DNA of 64,000 nucleotides from UBA2336 sp036787955 (GTDB taxonomy: Bacteria; Bacteroidota; Bacteroidia; Cytophagales; Cyclobacteriaceae). Positions within the stretch are counted from its first letter, which is position 1, and every line of letters begins with the position of its first letter. The notes under the pieces were generated by a model, which was not told the DNA's origin, searched no databases, and worked only from the letters and a program-made list of their open reading frames with translations. Where the stretch lies: contig DAIQOI010000004.1 of assembly GCA_036787955.1 (NCBI GenBank), positions 62,001-126,000 on the forward strand, in the 5' to 3' direction. The position numbers and the translations under genes are program-made. This document shows, piece after piece, positions 30,915-40,520 of this stretch.

Positions 30915-33731
30915 TCACAAACCCATCATCACAAACGCTCCCCAGTAGTAGGGTTCCTTGTACTTGGCCATGAGTTGAAGCTGGGCCTGTTTGAAGGCAC
31001 GTTGGCGGTTGCCCAGCTTAATCAGGTTGGTATAAAAACTGGTCATCAGCATTTGTGTGGCTGCATCGTCAACTTTCCACAGGCTCATCACCAATGCATC
31101 GGCACCTGCCACCAGAAAGGCCCGTTGCAGGCCATATACACCTTCCCCGGCCTTCACATCGCCCAGGCCGGTTTCGCAGGCGCTCAGCACCACCAGCGCG
31201 GTACCTTCGAGGTTGAGGTTCATGGCCTCGTAGGCCGTAAGGATGCCGTTGTCATTGCTGGTCATGTCTGCTGAGCCCGTTCCGGAAATGGCTTTGCCGG
31301 CCCCGGCCAGGATAAGGCCCGATCGGAGCAACGGGTTGTGCGTGGCATTCTCGGCATGCACACCAAACACCGAACCGGCTGATTCGTCTACGTCTTTCAG
31401 AAAGTAGCCGTGGGTGGCAATGTGCAATATAAAGGGGCCGTTTATTGCTTTCAAATTTTTCTCATTGGCATCGGCTGCCATGAATTGCGTTACCTGGTAG
31501 CCCGAAGGTTTCAATACTTTGCTTACTGTTTCCAGTTCTGTTTTGGTGCCGGGCAGTGGCGGCACTTCATCGGTCTGGTAATCGGGGAACCCGAGCAGCA
31601 CGGCTTTGCGGTTGGTAGCACTGGTTTTGCGCTGTTTCCAGCTAATCAGGTCGCGGGTATTGCCGGCAATGATGATGTCGTAGCGGTTGATGAGGTAATC
31701 GCCACCGGGCTTGCGCAGGGTGTTGAGGTTAATCTGATTGTACACACCGTCGGGTGAAAAATAAATTATTTTTTTGCCGGCCACTTCGGCATCCACGCGT
31801 GCCCAAAACTGATCGTAGGCATATTCATCGGGCAGCATTTTCTGCATCACAGTGTTGTAGTATTTCAGGTATCGTGTTTCCAGCTGGGTTCCGTTTTCCA
31901 GCACGATAAGTTTAGGCAACTCCATGCCCTTGGTGAGAATAAGCGCTACATACCGCGTATCGGGAGTAAAGTCCTGATTAAAGCCCCGCACGCGCACCAT
32001 ATCCACCACGGCTTCGGAGTCAGTAAGCAGGTCGCGCACCTGGGTGTAACTTACCTTTTGCGTGCTGTAGCCCGATGAGAAAAGTGTGGATCGCTCGGAC
32101 AGTGCCTTCTCCATGGCATTGGCTTTGCGCTCCAGCGCGGGCAGGTCAATTTTCTGTTCGCGCAACTGCTCTTTGCTGAGGGAATACATACGCGCCAGCT
32201 CCTCCTTCAGGCCAATCCATTCGGTATAGTCGCGAATAAGTTGCTGGTCACCGCTTTGCATAATCGCTTCCTTTACCTTGCTGGTGCTGTTGAGCAACAG
32301 GGCTTTGGTGGCCATCTGGTAGTCGAAGAAATCCTGCGCCACGCTTGGTAACTGCGGATAGGCTTCAAGGGCAAAGTTGAAAAAACGTTGAAAGCGCGGT
32401 GCTGTAATATCCCAGTAACTGGTTTTTTCGGCTTCGCTCATGGGCGGGAAGTAGCTGTTGATGAAGTCAATGGTTTTATCCATCACATCGCGGTACATCA
32501 TATAGGCTTTATCGAGCCGCGCAGTTTTCCAATACACCAGTGCCAGGTTTTCCTTGGAATTGATGTAATCGGGATGGCTGGTGCCCAGCAGGCTTTCGCG
32601 GATCGAAAGCGCCTTATTGATTTCGCGCTCGGCATCGGCATAGCGGTCGCTGAGACGGTAAAAGTTACCCAGGTCGTTGGTTACTTTGGCAAAGTAGATG
32701 TTGTTTTCTGTGAACCGCCTTTTGTAGATATCGAGTGATTTTTTGAAAAGCTCTTCCACTTTATCCATCTTGCCCATCTGGATGTAGAGAATGCCGAGCT
32801 GGTTCAGCAGGCCGGCATATTCGGTGCTGCGTACCTGAGCGCGGTTTTCAAATACTTTTTTAATGGCCAGGAAGTTGGTTTCGGCTTCGGTATAATTTCC
32901 TGACACCTGATAAATGAAAGCGAGGTTAGCCTGAAACTTGCGGCTGTCGAACGATTTCTTTCCCTGAAACAATTTCTTGGGTGCAACTTCTGACGACTTC
33001 ATGGCCTGTTTCATCAGTATAACGGCTTCCTCATACCGGCCCATGGCCTGGAAGAGCATGGCCTTGTTGTTGAGCAGAATGGCCTTCTGCATCCCTTCGC
33101 CAAATACTTTTTCGTTCAGCTCAAGTGCTTCATCAAACTGCTTTTCGGCTTCATTAAACTTACCCAGCGTCTGATTCAGTTTGGCAAGGTTATTCAGGTT
33201 GGCCACATAGGCAGCGCTTTGCGTGCCCAGCGTCTGGGCACTTGCCTGCAACGAGGTGTTGATAAGTTCGGCCGCATCGCTCAATTTACCCTGACTGAGA
33301 TACACCAGGCCGAGTGCTGTGAGAGTGCGCAGATAAATCAGTTCGCTGGTAAGATTTTTTTGCTCCAGTGAAAGACGGGTACGGACCAATGCATCCTCGG
33401 CTGCACGGTACATGCGCAGCTCATAGTAGCCGATGCCCATCTCCAGGCTGTCGCGCATTTTTTCGATGAGTGTTTTATCGGTCTCTTCACGAAAGGCATA
33501 CAACATGCGCGTACCTGTTTCCCCTTTTTGCTCAACATCAAAAAATCCGGCATTTTCATTTACCGAAATGGCAAACTGATAATCGAGCGAGTCCATGGCC
33601 TGCTTCTTCTCTGCCCCCTGCTTACCCATTGAGCGGGCCACTGACTTACCCAAAACCTCCCACATATCCTGAGCCGGTAAAAGGTGGGCAGCCAGGAAAA
33701 TTAGAAGTAATGTGGTAAGGATTTTTTTCAT
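30915..33731 (-). CDS. Secreted TPR-CHAT protease-like protein
   Basis: A 938-residue protein with a signal peptide (MKKILTTLLLIFLAAHLLPAQ). Tandem tetratricopeptide repeats occupy roughly 100-420, and a caspase-like CHAT domain fills the C-terminal third. The catalytic pair is intact: H774 in LHIATHGYF and C852 in LSACETGLG. CHAT proteases cut proteins after activation, often through the TPR part. The gene follows, with only 3 bp between, a small exported protein (33735-34247), suggesting a functional pair. Substrate unknown. Confidence 0.88.
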   Translation of the reverse strand: MKKILTTLLLIFLAAHLLPAQDMWEVLGKSVARSMGKQGAEKKQAMDSLDYQFAISVNENAGFFDVEQKGETGTRMLYAFREETDKTLIEKMRDSLEMGIGYYELRMYRAAEDALVRTRLSLEQKNLTSELIYLRTLTALGLVYLSQGKLSDAAELINTSLQASAQTLGTQSAAYVANLNNLAKLNQTLGKFNEAEKQFDEALELNEKVFGEGMQKAILLNNKAMLFQAMGRYEEAVILMKQAMKSSEVAPKKLFQGKKSFDSRKFQANLAFIYQVSGNYTEAETNFLAIKKVFENRAQVRSTEYAGLLNQLGILYIQMGKMDKVEELFKKSLDIYKRRFTENNIYFAKVTNDLGNFYRLSDRYADAEREINKALSIRESLLGTSHPDYINSKENLALVYWKTARLDKAYMMYRDVMDKTIDFINSYFPPMSEAEKTSYWDITAPRFQRFFNFALEAYPQLPSVAQDFFDYQMATKALLLNSTSKVKEAIMQSGDQQLIRDYTEWIGLKEELARMYSLSKEQLREQKIDLPALERKANAMEKALSERSTLFSSGYSTQKVSYTQVRDLLTDSEAVVDMVRVRGFNQDFTPDTRYVALILTKGMELPKLIVLENGTQLETRYLKYYNTVMQKMLPDEYAYDQFWARVDAEVAGKKIIYFSPDGVYNQINLNTLRKPGGDYLINRYDIIIAGNTRDLISWKQRKTSATNRKAVLLGFPDYQTDEVPPLPGTKTELETVSKVLKPSGYQVTQFMAADANEKNLKAINGPFILHIATHGYFLKDVDESAGSVFGVHAENATHNPLLRSGLILAGAGKAISGTGSADMTSNDNGILTAYEAMNLNLEGTALVVLSACETGLGDVKAGEGVYGLQRAFLVAGADALVMSLWKVDDAATQMLMTSFYTNLIKLGNRQRAFKQAQLQLMAKYKEPYYWGAFVMMGL

Positions 33732-33734
33732 ACT

Positions 33735-34247
33735 TTATTCGATTTCTTCTCCGCGGGCTTTGAGTTCGTCAATAAGTTTTTTGGTATTTGCTTCAGCCAG
33801 GTCGGCTACCACTTTCAGATTTTTGCGCGCATAGTCCAGTGCCTGCACAGAGCGGTTGGTGTTACTGGTAGCAGCGGGTGCTTTTGTTCTGGGAGTTACA
33901 TTTTTGGCGTTGCCAAGCAGCGCCTTTCCTTCTTCATCCAGACTGCCGATTCGTTCAGCCAGAACCTCGGATGATTGCTTTATGCCGCGCAGGGCGCGTA
34001 CGTCCTGACGGATTTTATCCACGCTGAATGAAGTGAGTACGCTGCCTGCATTTTTGATTTCATTATCTATGCGGGTGGCATCATTTTTCAGCCGGATTGA
34101 TTCATCCACGATGTCGAATGCATTGTTCTTAAAGGAGTCAAAATCGGAAACACCGATGTTGTCGGGTCTGCGCGGTGGTTGTTCCTGGGCGGCGGCCATC
34201 TGAAACAATAGGAGTGCCATCACAGGCAGGAGGAGGATCTTTTTCAT
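33735..34247 (-). CDS. Small exported helical protein, partner of the TPR-CHAT gene
   Basis: A 170-residue protein with a signal peptide (MKKILLLPVMALLLFQMAAAQ) and a mainly helical, charged mature part. A linker rich in Thr, Pro, Ala and Asn (TPRTKAPAATSNTNRS) divides two likely helical bundles. I recognise no family. The start at 34247 is chosen for its signal peptide; the open frame runs 9 codons further. It is 3 bp upstream of the CHAT gene, so the two are co-transcribed. Confidence 0.7.
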   Translation of the reverse strand: MKKILLLPVMALLLFQMAAAQEQPPRRPDNIGVSDFDSFKNNAFDIVDESIRLKNDATRIDNEIKNAGSVLTSFSVDKIRQDVRALRGIKQSSEVLAERIGSLDEEGKALLGNAKNVTPRTKAPAATSNTNRSVQALDYARKNLKVVADLAEANTKKLIDELKARGEEIE

Positions 34248-34375
34248 GGCAGGTGGTTTTTTTTGAATTACCAAGTTACGTTAACCGGCAGGGTAGTCAA
34301 AAGATAATGGTGACTTTTTTTGACGGTGAAGTGCGCTTTTCCGGCAAAAAACAACATTTCAGGGCTTGAGCACTA

Positions 34376-36163
34376 TTACATGCGCTCGGGCACGCTGATA
34401 CCCAACAGGTGCATGGCCTGACGGATGACACGTGCCGTCACATCGGACAGGGCCAGCCGGAAGTGACGTTTTGACTTATCCGTTTCAGCAAGCACGGGGA
34501 CGGTCTGGTAAAACTGATTGTACTCGCGCGCCAGTTCATAGGCATAATTAGCGATGATGGCAGGCGAATATGCCGCGGCTGCCTCACGTACTTTTTCTTC
34601 ATAACGGCTCAGCACCTGCACCACCTGCTGTTCGGCAGGTACCAGTTGCTGCAATTCCTTAAACTGATGGAGGTCATACACCCGTCCGTCCTGCGCGGCC
34701 TTCCTCAACAAGGCACAGATACGTGCATGCGTATATTGAATGAAGGGCCCGGTAAAACCCTGCAGTTGTATGGACTCCTGCGGGTCGAACAACATGCGTT
34801 TTTTCGGATCGACCTTGAGCAGGAAAAATTTCAGTGCACCCAGTCCGATGGTTTCAAAAAGTTGCTGTGCTTCTTCTTCTGTCATGCCCTCAATCTTGCC
34901 CAGCTCGCGGGTCAGGGCTTCGGCATCGCGCACCATCGCTTCCATCAGGTCATCGGCATCTACTACGGTGCCCTCGCGCGATTTCATCTTGCCGGTGGGC
35001 AAATCAACCATGCCATAAGAAAGGTGGTAGCATTTTTTTGCCCATTCATAGCCCAACTTACCGAGGATGATGAACAGCACCTTAAAGTGGTATTCCTGTT
35101 CATTGCCCACCGTATAAATCTGGCCTTCGATATTGGGGAAATCGCGGAAGCGCAGTATGGCTGTGCCGATGTCCTGGGTGATGTAAACGGAAGTGCCGTC
35201 TGAACGCAGCAGCACTTTCTGGTCCAGGCCTTCGGCTGTCAAATCCACCCACACCGACCCGTCATCTTTTTTGAAGAACACTCCCCGCTCTAAACCTTTC
35301 AGCACCTCTTCCCTTCCCAGCAGGTAGGTGTCCGATTCGTAATACAGTTTATCAAACGCTACTCCCATGCGTTTATAAGTGGCGTTGAAACCGTCATATA
35401 CCCATCCGTTCATCATCCGCCAAAGCGACAGAACCTCTTCATCTTTTGCCTCCCACCTGCGCAGCATATCCACGGCCAGCTGCATGATGGGCGACTGCCG
35501 CTCGGCTTCTTCCTGCGCAAGGCCTTTTTCCATCAGCTCCTTAACTTCTTTTTTATGCTGCCGGTCAAACTCCACATAATATTTTCCCACCAGGTGGTCG
35601 CCCTTCAGGCCGCTGGTTTCGGGGGTCTCGCCATTACCAAACAGCTTCCATGCCGCCATGGATTTACAGATATGAATACCGCGGTCGTTGATAATCTGCA
35701 CGCGATGCACCTTGTAGCCGTTGGCTTTCAGAATTTCGCTTACACTCCACCCGAGAAAGTTGTTGCGCAGATGGCCGAGATGTAAGGGCTTGTTGGTATT
35801 GGGCGATGAATATTCGACCATTATCTCCTTTCCGTTGGAAGGGAGTGTGCCGTAGTTGTGTTGCGCACTGATTTCTGACAACACACTCACCCAGAAGTTA
35901 TCGGAAAGCGTAAGGTTGAGAAAGCCCTTTACGGTTTGGTAGCGCTGTATCCAAGAGGTATGGTTAACAAGGTAGTCGCCAATAATCTGTGCAGTCTGTT
36001 CGGGCGATTTTTTAGACAGGCGTGTGAGCGGGAAACACACCAGGGTATGACTGCCTTCAAACTCCGGCCGCGTAGGCTGCAACTGGATGTCTTCGGTAGT
36101 TGAGCCGAACAGATGAGCCAAGGCCTTCTGAATCTCGCTGCGTAGCTGTGAGTTGATGTCCAT
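34376..36163 (-). CDS. argS: Arginyl-tRNA synthetase
   Basis: A 595-residue class I aminoacyl-tRNA synthetase. The N-terminal Add-1 domain is followed by the HIGH-type motif in SSPNTNKPLHLGHLRNN and the KMSKS-type motif in LPTGKMKSREGTVVDADDL. A C-terminal DALR anticodon-binding domain contains ITGPFIQYTHAR-like sequence (FTGPFIQYTHARICALL). The length matches the family. It lies downstream of the deoxyhypusine-synthase-like gene, separated by a terminator. Confidence 0.95.
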   Translation of the reverse strand: MDINSQLRSEIQKALAHLFGSTTEDIQLQPTRPEFEGSHTLVCFPLTRLSKKSPEQTAQIIGDYLVNHTSWIQRYQTVKGFLNLTLSDNFWVSVLSEISAQHNYGTLPSNGKEIMVEYSSPNTNKPLHLGHLRNNFLGWSVSEILKANGYKVHRVQIINDRGIHICKSMAAWKLFGNGETPETSGLKGDHLVGKYYVEFDRQHKKEVKELMEKGLAQEEAERQSPIMQLAVDMLRRWEAKDEEVLSLWRMMNGWVYDGFNATYKRMGVAFDKLYYESDTYLLGREEVLKGLERGVFFKKDDGSVWVDLTAEGLDQKVLLRSDGTSVYITQDIGTAILRFRDFPNIEGQIYTVGNEQEYHFKVLFIILGKLGYEWAKKCYHLSYGMVDLPTGKMKSREGTVVDADDLMEAMVRDAEALTRELGKIEGMTEEEAQQLFETIGLGALKFFLLKVDPKKRMLFDPQESIQLQGFTGPFIQYTHARICALLRKAAQDGRVYDLHQFKELQQLVPAEQQVVQVLSRYEEKVREAAAAYSPAIIANYAYELAREYNQFYQTVPVLAETDKSKRHFRLALSDVTARVIRQAMHLLGISVPERM

Positions 36164-36171
36164 GTGTAATG

Positions 36172-36208
36172 ATTAAAAAGAAATTGCACGACCGAATTGG
36201 CCGTGCAA
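36172..36208 (-). terminator. Rho-independent terminator of the deoxyhypusine-synthase-like gene
   Basis: On the minus strand TTGCACG and CGTGCAA form a 7-bp stem, extended by CC/GG around a single mismatch, and are followed by TTTCTTTTT. It begins 23 bp after the stop of the gene at 36231-37208 and just before argS. Confidence 0.7.
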
Positions 36209-36230
36209 ATAAACAGATTATCGTGAAAGA

Positions 36231-37208
36231 TTACATATCCAATACATACGCAAAGATAAGTGGCGCCACAATCGAAGCATCGGACTCGATGATGAATTTG
36301 GGTGTTTCAATGCTCAGTTTTCCCCACGTAATTTTTTCATTGGGCACGGCACCGGAATACGAACCATACGAAGTAGTGCTGTCGCTTATCTGGCAGAAGT
36401 AACTCCAGAACGGTATGTTTTCCATCTGCAAATCCTGATGCAGCATGGGCACCACACATATCGGGAAGTCGCCCGCAATGCCTCCGCCAATCTGGAAAAA
36501 TCCCACACCTTCTTTTCCGCTGTTCTTGATGTACCAGTCGGCCAGCCACACCATGTACTCAATTCCGCTTTTCATGGTAGATGCCTTCAGTTCACCGCTG
36601 AACACATATGATGCAAAAATGTTGCCCATGGTGCTGTCTTCCCAGCCGGGCACGACCATGGGCAGGTTGCGTTCGGCTGCGGCCACCATCCATGAGTTTT
36701 TCGGGTCTATTTCGTAATACTGCTTCAACTCACCGCTGTTCAGTATGCGATACATAAATTCGTGCGGAAACAACCGCTCACCTTTAACTTCAGCTTCTTT
36801 CCACACATTGAATAAGTGCTTTTGCAGCCTGCGGAAAGCTTCTTCTTCCGGAATGCAGGTATCGGTAACGCGGTTCAGGTGGTTTTGTAACAAATCCCAC
36901 TCCTGCTCGGGTGTGAGGTCGCGGTAGTTGGGGATGCGCTTGTAATGCGAATGCGCTACCAGGTTCATGATGTCTTCTTCCAGGTTGGCGCCTGTACAGG
37001 AAATGATGTGCACCTTATTCTGCCGTATCATTTCGGCCAGGCTGATGCCCAGTTCACCGGTGCTCATGGCCCCGGCCAGGGTTATCATCATTTTTTTGCC
37101 TTCTTCAATGTGTTTTTTGTAAGCTTTTGCCGCATCCAGCAGTGCCGCGGCATTGAAATGCAGGAAATTTTTCTCGATGAATTCAGAAACAGGACGCTGC
37201 CGACTCAT
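36231..37208 (-). CDS. Deoxyhypusine synthase-like protein
   Basis: A 325-residue protein of the deoxyhypusine synthase family. The NAD-site motif LAGAMSTGELGISLAEMI, the SCTGANLEEDIM motif and the catalytic lysine region ITWGKLS (K297, equivalent to the SWGK lysine of eukaryotic enzymes) are all present. In eukaryotes and archaea the enzyme moves an aminobutyl group from spermidine to eIF5A. Bacteria lack eIF5A, and bacterial homologues are linked to homospermidine or other polyamine chemistry, so the product here is uncertain. Confidence 0.87.
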   Translation of the reverse strand: MSRQRPVSEFIEKNFLHFNAAALLDAAKAYKKHIEEGKKMMITLAGAMSTGELGISLAEMIRQNKVHIISCTGANLEEDIMNLVAHSHYKRIPNYRDLTPEQEWDLLQNHLNRVTDTCIPEEEAFRRLQKHLFNVWKEAEVKGERLFPHEFMYRILNSGELKQYYEIDPKNSWMVAAAERNLPMVVPGWEDSTMGNIFASYVFSGELKASTMKSGIEYMVWLADWYIKNSGKEGVGFFQIGGGIAGDFPICVVPMLHQDLQMENIPFWSYFCQISDSTTSYGSYSGAVPNEKITWGKLSIETPKFIIESDASIVAPLIFAYVLDM

Positions 37209-37652
37209 GGTTGTGGTTGTTAAGTTGCCGCGAAATTAATGATTCCTGCTGAGTTGTGCCGTTATCTTGTTCTTAAATGCCGCAACCTTGTACGGCCAGC
37301 TTGCAGCCACGCACATGGGCCCGAGCGCAATTGTGCAGGTGCCTGTTTACATACGTACGGTTAAAAAAGCTGCGCCAATGCTGCATAGCTGCCTTCTTCC
37401 GTCACAGCCAGGCTTCTTTCTGTCGATTACGGATGGCACTCGCTGCTCTTTCAGCAAACAGGCACTGCACACAGCCTGCATGACACTGACAGCGTGGGGT
37501 ATTCCGTTACCTTTCATCTCCGAATCATCCTGTATGCGAACTTTCAGGATGCTGATATTTAATAATTAATTCACCACCCTTTTAGGTTACTGCATTTTTA
37601 TTTGCTTTTATACGCGATGTGTTTTACCTTCAACACCTTAATCAAAAACAAT
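37209..37652. other. 444-bp intergenic region between divergent genes
   Basis: I see no gene here. An open frame at 37267-37569 (100 codons) lacks a signal peptide, domain or start context and is taken as chance. Near the right end, TTTG (37601-37604) and TACCTTCA (37625-37632), 20 bp apart, could form the promoter of the M16 peptidase gene. On the minus strand TAATTTCG (37231-37238) is a possible -7 box for the deoxyhypusine-synthase-like gene. Confidence 0.4.
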
Positions 37653-40451
37653 ATGCTGAAGAGAATAATTTTCACTTTGATCATCGTTTCCCTTCTGCCG
37701 GTCTATGGCCAGAAGAAAAAATCCAAAGAAAAAACCTCTCCTGCACAGCCGGCGGTAGCTGAGCAAATTCAACCGCAGATACCGCCCCCGGTAAAGGTTA
37801 CCAGCGTTGAAGGCATTACCGAATACCGGTTGCACAACGGCCTCCGCGTGTTGCTGTTTCCCGACCCATCCAAGCAAACCATCACGGTAAATATTACCTA
37901 TCTGGTTGGCTCAAAACATGAAAATTACGGAGAAACCGGCATGGCACATCTGCTGGAACATCTGGTGTTTAAGGGCACACCTCGCCATCCCAATATTCCG
38001 CAGGAGCTTACCGAACATGGAGCCCGACCGAACGGAACAACCTGGGTTGATCGCACCAATTATTTTGAAACCTTTAATGCCACCGAAGAGAACCTGAAGT
38101 GGGCATTGGACCTGGAAGCCGATCGCATGGTAAATTCCTTCATCGCCAAAAAAGACCTGGACAGCGAGATGACGGTAGTGCGCAATGAATTTGAAGCCGG
38201 TGAAAACGACCCTTTCGGAGTATTGATGGAGCGCGTTATTTCAACAGCTTACCTGTGGCATAATTATGGAAAATCAACCATCGGTGCACGTTCGGATATT
38301 GAAAATGTACCCATCGAACGACTGCAGGCATTCTACAAAAAATATTATCAGCCAGACAATGCCGTACTTACCGTTGCCGGTAAATTTGATGAGACTAAGG
38401 CATTGGAATTAATAAATACCTACTTTGGCGTTATTCCCAGGCCCGATCGCACACTTTTACCCGCCTATACGGTTGACCCTGCACAGGATGGCGAACGTAC
38501 AGTTACGCTACGCAGGGTAGGCGATGTACAGGTTGTTATGGCCGCCTACCACATCCCGGCCGGATCCCACCCCGATTACGCCGCAATTGAAGTGCTGAGC
38601 CGGATATTGGGCAGTGAACCTTCCGGACGTTTATACAAAGCACTGGTAGATACAAAAAAAGCCAGCAGTACCGGAGCATTCTCATTCGAGTGGAAAGAGC
38701 CTGGTCTGTTGCTTACTTATGCTGAAGTACTCAAGGAAAAATCGCTGGATGATGCCCGCGCTACCATGCTTAAAACGCTGGACGAAGCAAGCCATACTGA
38801 TATTACCAAAGACGAGGTGGAACGGGCAAAAAATGAACTCCTCAAGCAGATTGAGCTATCCTTCAACTCATCCGAACGCATTGCTCTTCTGCTTTCCGAA
38901 TACATTGGCATGGGCGACTGGCGACTCCTTTTTCTTAACCGCGACCGCATTAAAGCAGTAACCCCTGAAGATGTAAAGCGGGTTGCTGCACATTACCTCA
39001 AGCCGGACAACCGTACAGTAGGTGTATTTGTTCCTACCGAAAAACCCGACCGTGCTGAAATACCACCCATACCCGATGTGGAGGCAATGGTTAAGGATTA
39101 CAAAGGTCAGCAAACCATAGCACAGGGCGAAGCTTTTGACCCGACACCAGCCAATATCGAATCGCGCACTACACGGGCTACCTTGCCCAACGGTATGAAG
39201 ATAGCCATGTTGCCGAAGAAAACCCGTGGCGAATCTGTAGAAGTGCGCCTCACCCTGCGTTTTGGTGATGAGAAATCATTGGCCAACCAGGGTACAGCTG
39301 CTGAATTTGCTGCCTCCATGCTCAACAAAGGCACGGCAACTAAAACCCGGCAACAGATAAAAGATGAATTCGACCGGCTGAAGGCCAATGTGTTCATTGG
39401 CGGCAGCGGCCAGCAGGCATTTGCCAGCATCACCACTACCCGCCCCAATCTGCCTGAAGTGCTGAAGCTGGTGGCCGAAGTATTTACAACACCCTCTTTC
39501 CCGGCCGATGAATTTGAAAAACTGAAAAACGAACAACTGGCCAACATTGAGTCGCAGCGCAGTGAGCCGCAGGCCATTGCCTTCAACCGCATCCAGCGCC
39601 ACGTATCTCCGTACCCAAAGTCAGACCCGCGCTATACTGCCACGTTCGATGAAGAAGTGGCTGACATTAAGGCCCTCACTTTAGACCAGGTTAAAAAATT
39701 CTATAACACCTTCTATGGTGCATCCAATGCAACATTATCAGTTGTAGGCGATTTTGATGCGGCAGAAATACAGAGTCTGGCTACACAACTGTTCGGCAAC
39801 TGGAAGAGCAAATCACCTTTCACACGCATGCCCGCAAAATTGTTCAATGTGCAGACCATCAACGAATCCATAGAAACACCCGATAAGGCCAATGCCTTCT
39901 TTGTGGCCAGCTACCAGTTTGAAATGCGTGATGATCACCCCGATTACCCCGCCATCGTGCTGGGCAACTTTATGCTGGGTGGCGGGTTCCTCAACTCGCG
40001 GCTGGCCACGCGCATCCGGCAAAAGGACGGATTAAGCTATGGCGTGGGCTCGCAGATGAGCGCCGGCTCACTGGATAATATTGGCTCTTTCTTTGCCTTT
40101 GCGATCTACGCTCCCGAAAACGTGGATAAACTGGAAAAGGCCTTCCGCGAAGAGATTGAAAAGGTAATCAACGAAGGCTTTACAGCCGATGAAGTGAAAG
40201 CCGCCCAGTCGGGATGGTCGCAGCAACGCGTGGTTGGCCGCTCGCAGGATAGCCAGGTAGCCAGTACACTGAATAACTATCTGTTTGTAGGAAGAGACTA
40301 CAAATGGGACGAAGAATTTGAAAAGAAAGTGATGGCCCTTACTGCCGAGCAGGTAAATGCCGCAATGAAAAAATACCTGTCGCTGGATAAGATGAACATT
40401 GTTAAGGCGGGTGATTTTGCCAAGGCCAAAACCAAGGCCGAAGGAAAGTAA
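37653..40451 (+). CDS. Two-domain M16 family zinc metallopeptidase, exported
   Basis: A 932-residue periplasmic peptidase with a signal peptide (MLKRIIFTLIIVSLLPVYGQ) and two M16 halves. The first is active: inverted zinc motif HLLEH (H99, E102, H103) with the third ligand E179 in RNEFEAGEND. The second half (from about residue 500) lacks HxxEH and keeps the R/Y-type substrate clamp region (LATRIRQKDGLSYGVGS). ATG 37653 is chosen for the signal peptide, not the frame opening at 37602. It probably degrades peptides in the periplasm. It is monocistronic and ends at a strong bidirectional terminator. Confidence 0.92.
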   Translation: MLKRIIFTLIIVSLLPVYGQKKKSKEKTSPAQPAVAEQIQPQIPPPVKVTSVEGITEYRLHNGLRVLLFPDPSKQTITVNITYLVGSKHENYGETGMAHLLEHLVFKGTPRHPNIPQELTEHGARPNGTTWVDRTNYFETFNATEENLKWALDLEADRMVNSFIAKKDLDSEMTVVRNEFEAGENDPFGVLMERVISTAYLWHNYGKSTIGARSDIENVPIERLQAFYKKYYQPDNAVLTVAGKFDETKALELINTYFGVIPRPDRTLLPAYTVDPAQDGERTVTLRRVGDVQVVMAAYHIPAGSHPDYAAIEVLSRILGSEPSGRLYKALVDTKKASSTGAFSFEWKEPGLLLTYAEVLKEKSLDDARATMLKTLDEASHTDITKDEVERAKNELLKQIELSFNSSERIALLLSEYIGMGDWRLLFLNRDRIKAVTPEDVKRVAAHYLKPDNRTVGVFVPTEKPDRAEIPPIPDVEAMVKDYKGQQTIAQGEAFDPTPANIESRTTRATLPNGMKIAMLPKKTRGESVEVRLTLRFGDEKSLANQGTAAEFAASMLNKGTATKTRQQIKDEFDRLKANVFIGGSGQQAFASITTTRPNLPEVLKLVAEVFTTPSFPADEFEKLKNEQLANIESQRSEPQAIAFNRIQRHVSPYPKSDPRYTATFDEEVADIKALTLDQVKKFYNTFYGASNATLSVVGDFDAAEIQSLATQLFGNWKSKSPFTRMPAKLFNVQTINESIETPDKANAFFVASYQFEMRDDHPDYPAIVLGNFMLGGGFLNSRLATRIRQKDGLSYGVGSQMSAGSLDNIGSFFAFAIYAPENVDKLEKAFREEIEKVINEGFTADEVKAAQSGWSQQRVVGRSQDSQVASTLNNYLFVGRDYKWDEEFEKKVMALTAEQVNAAMKKYLSLDKMNIVKAGDFAKAKTKAEGK

Positions 40452-40472
40452 CATTCAACTTCCTAAAAAAGG

Positions 40473-40504
40473 AAAAACCCGGCTTTACGGCCGGGTTTTT
40501 TTTT
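40473..40504. terminator. Bidirectional Rho-independent terminator
   Basis: AAAAACCCGGC and GCCGGGTTTTT form an 11-bp stem with a TTTACG loop and continue into T on the plus strand. The A-run on the left arm gives the minus strand its own T-run. It serves both convergent genes, the M16 peptidase and paaN. Confidence 0.88.
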
Positions 40505-40520
40505 GATTTTAGAAAACCCT

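Noticed and set aside
37267..37569. 100-codon open frame between the deoxyhypusine-synthase-like and M16 genes
   Set aside because: No signal, domain or promoter, and no biased codon pattern. It looks like chance.
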